Shown here piece after piece: positions 5,711 to 7,177 of a stretch of DNA of 7,177 nt. Position 1 is the stretch's first letter. Each line of letters starts with the position of its first letter. The notes beneath the pieces are model-generated. The model made no database searches. It had not been told where the DNA came from and worked only from the letters and a program-made list of their open reading frames with translations. The DNA is from Pseudomonadota bacterium (GTDB taxonomy: Bacteria; Pseudomonadota; Gammaproteobacteria; JAKAQQ01), in contig JAJZNM010000049.1 of assembly GCA_021852325.1 (NCBI GenBank), positions 1,626-8,802 of the forward strand, in the 5' to 3' direction. Made by a program: the position numbers and the translations under genes.

Positions 5711-7177
5711 TCACCTCGGACCCGATACGCGGTCCGGGTTGACGCGGATCCGAACGAACGAGGCGAGATCGCCCGCGAGGAGTCCGCGTGGCGCCCAACC
5801 GGCCGCGTCATCCCCGGCCAAGGCGTGAACCAGGACACCGAGCCTTCCGGCCCGATCCAGCGGGATGCCCTGGGCGGCCAATCCGGCAATCACACCCGAC
5901 AGGAAATCGCCCATGCCGCCGCTCGCCATGCCGGGGTTGCCAAACGGGCAGACAGCCATCGGCAGACCGGATACGAGCGTTCCGGAACCCTTGAGCACGA
6001 CCGTGGCACGATACCGGTCTGCGAGCCTCGCACAGGATTCAAACCGGTCCGCCTCGACCGTCTCGACGTCCACACCGAGCAGGCGTGCGGCCTCGCCGGG
6101 ATGGGGCGTGAGCAGCCAGTCGTCCCGGGTGACCGGTGAGCGCGCCAGCCAGTTGAGCGCATCGGCATCCACGACGAGCGGCTTCGGCCAGGTCAGCAAC
6201 TGTTCCCAGAGCGCACGCGCCCATCGATCCTGCCCGAGCCCACAGCCGATCACGGCGAGATCCGCCCGCTTGAGGAGCGCCTCTGGAATCCGGCCCGTCT
6301 GGGTCCCGTGCACCATGGCTTCCGGACGCGCCGAGATCAACGCGGACACATGCTCGGAGCGGGTCACGACCGACACGAGGCCCACACCGGAGCGCAACGC
6401 ACCCTCGGCAGCGAGCCGGATGGCCCCACCGTGGCCGAGCCCCCCGCCCACGAGGAGGAGATGGCCCCAGCTGCCCTTGTGCGAGGCCGGGTCCCGGGGC
6501 GGAAGGGCGCTCGCGAGATCGTCTTCGTCCATGAGCTCGGCGGCGGGCGGGATCCCGAGCAAGAGGTCTCTCGGGACCCCAAGCGTCACGGCATCGACCC
6601 TCCGACCAACATACCTCGCAGCGAGCCCGGTAAAGAGGCCGCGCTTCCGGCCAAGAAACGTGATCGTGGCGGATGCCCGGACGGCCCGGTCACCGCCCCC
6701 GGGCACCGAACCCGTATCCCCATCGAGCCCTGAGGGGATGTCGAGTGACAAGATGGGCGCCCGCATCCCGTTCAGCCGCTCGATCGCGGACCGGATCGGT
6801 CCTTCCGGCGGGCGGTTGAGCCCAATGCCCAAAAGCGCGTCGATCCAGAGCTCGGGTTCATCGACGGGCAAGTGACCCTCTCGATCGAAGGTGAGGAGCG
6901 GCAGCCGGCCCGAAAGCTTTTGTGCCCAGGTCGAGGCCGGCCCCTCAGTGGAGGCCGGTGCCACTGTCCACACCCGCACCGAGTAACCTGCATCGAGCGC
7001 CTGGCATGCCAAGGCAAAACCATCGCCCCCATTGTTCCCAGGCCCGGCGAGAATGCCGAGATCCCTCACGGAAGGCCAGAGATGCCGGATATACGCGAGG
7101 CTCCGGGCGCCAGCACGCTCCATGAGGGTGCGGGCATCAAGACCCGCTTCCGATGCCGCCCGCTGTTCCAGTGCGCG
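5711..7177 (-). CDS. nnr: Bifunctional NAD(P)H-hydrate epimerase / ADP-dependent (S)-NAD(P)H-hydrate dehydratase (5' end outside window)
   Basis: Nnr (YjeF) repairs hydrated NADH and NADPH: the N-terminal half interconverts the R and S epimers, and the C-terminal half dehydrates the S form using ADP. The frame is open to the window edge, giving 488 codons plus stop. Counting the codon at 7177 as residue 1, the epimerase half has RALEQRAA near its N-terminus, LMERAG (18-23), GPGNNGGDG (45-53), DALLGIGL (113-120) and DIPSGLDGDTG (146-156). The dehydratase half has SHKG (232-235), a glycine-rich loop after it, GCGLGQ where GPGLGQ is usual, DADALN (337-342), PHPGEAARLLG from 358, and NPGMASGGMGD (414-424) with the catalytic Asp at 424. 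E. coli YjeF has 515 residues, so probably only a few tens of N-terminal residues are missing. The ATG at 7123 lies inside the conserved LMERAG motif and is not the start. Confidence 0.98.
   Translation of the reverse strand, partial: RALEQRAASEAGLDARTLMERAGARSLAYIRHLWPSVRDLGILAGPGNNGGDGFALACQALDAGYSVRVWTVAPASTEGPASTWAQKLSGRLPLLTFDREGHLPVDEPELWIDALLGIGLNRPPEGPIRSAIERLNGMRAPILSLDIPSGLDGDTGSVPGGGDRAVRASATITFLGRKRGLFTGLAARYVGRRVDAVTLGVPRDLLLGIPPAAELMDEDDLASALPPRDPASHKGSWGHLLLVGGGLGHGGAIRLAAEGALRSGVGLVSVVTRSEHVSALISARPEAMVHGTQTGRIPEALLKRADLAVIGCGLGQDRWARALWEQLLTWPKPLVVDADALNWLARSPVTRDDWLLTPHPGEAARLLGVDVETVEADRFESCARLADRYRATVVLKGSGTLVSGLPMAVCPFGNPGMASGGMGDFLSGVIAGLAAQGIPLDRAGRLGVLVHALAGDDAAGWAPRGLLAGDLASFVRIRVNPDRVSGPR
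5714..5717 (-). promoter_or_regulatory. Shine-Dalgarno that fixes the tsaE start
   Basis: GAGG ends immediately before the nnr stop codon TGA (5713-5711) and stands eight bases from ATG 5705. It decides against the longer open frame that reaches 5798 and suggests that ribosomes finishing nnr restart on tsaE. Confidence 0.6.

Noticed and set aside
5706..5798. Longer tsaE starting at 5798
   Set aside because: The extra 31 codons overlap the end of nnr, have no TsaE similarity, and ATG 5705 has a well-spaced ribosome site.
5865..6875. Long plus-strand frame rich in Ser, Arg and Pro opposite nnr
   Set aside because: Composition is typical of an antisense shadow, and the minus-strand frame shows every Nnr motif.
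7121..7123. ATG as the start of nnr
   Set aside because: All 18 codons between it and the window edge are open and encode the conserved N-terminal helix (RALEQRAA through RTL), so the gene begins outside the window.

Overview
The window carries one conserved block of bacterial housekeeping genes. Every gene is on the minus strand, so transcription runs from position 7177 down to 1. In that order the genes are nnr (NAD(P)HX epimerase/dehydratase, start outside the window), tsaE, amiB, mutL, miaA, hfq and hflX (end outside the window). This is the gene order of the classical gammaproteobacterial yjeF-yjeE-amiB-mutL-miaA-hfq-hflX cluster. The DNA is GC-rich, and the Hfq core and the HflX N-domain closely resemble their Escherichia and Pseudomonas counterparts. 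MutL keeps a C-terminal metal-endonuclease signature, which Escherichia coli MutL lacks, so the host is probably a gammaproteobacterium or close relative without MutH. I cannot name a genus.

Layout. 7177-5711: bifunctional Nnr, only the first part of its N-terminal domain missing. 5705-5253: tsaE, five bases after nnr and probably translationally coupled to it. 5252-4968: the only sizeable gap. It holds a GC-rich hairpin just after tsaE, a symmetric palindrome with a candidate-operator look, and an island of about 125 bp with only 23% G+C in otherwise GC-rich DNA. 4967-3648: amiB, whose best-supported start is a GTG. 3647-3603: short gap filled by a perfect 8-bp hairpin that includes part of the amiB stop codon. 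3602-1848: mutL. 1844-903: miaA, three bases after mutL. 902-793: gap with a candidate hfq promoter. 792-514: hfq. 572 or 533 to 1: hflX, overlapping the hfq tail.

The genes do not form one pathway. They cover metabolite repair (Nnr), tRNA modification at A37 (TsaE for t6A, MiaA for i6A), cell-wall splitting at division (AmiB), mismatch repair (MutL), small-RNA regulation (Hfq) and ribosome rescue (HflX). The spacing suggests at least two transcription units, nnr-tsaE and amiB-mutL-miaA-hfq-hflX, with an extra internal promoter before hfq.

I see no mobile element, CRISPR array, tRNA, rRNA or defence system, and no undescribed multi-gene system. The points worth a second look are the intergenic region before amiB, the hairpin between amiB and mutL, the hflX start inside hfq, and unusual residues in otherwise conserved motifs of HflX and MutL.
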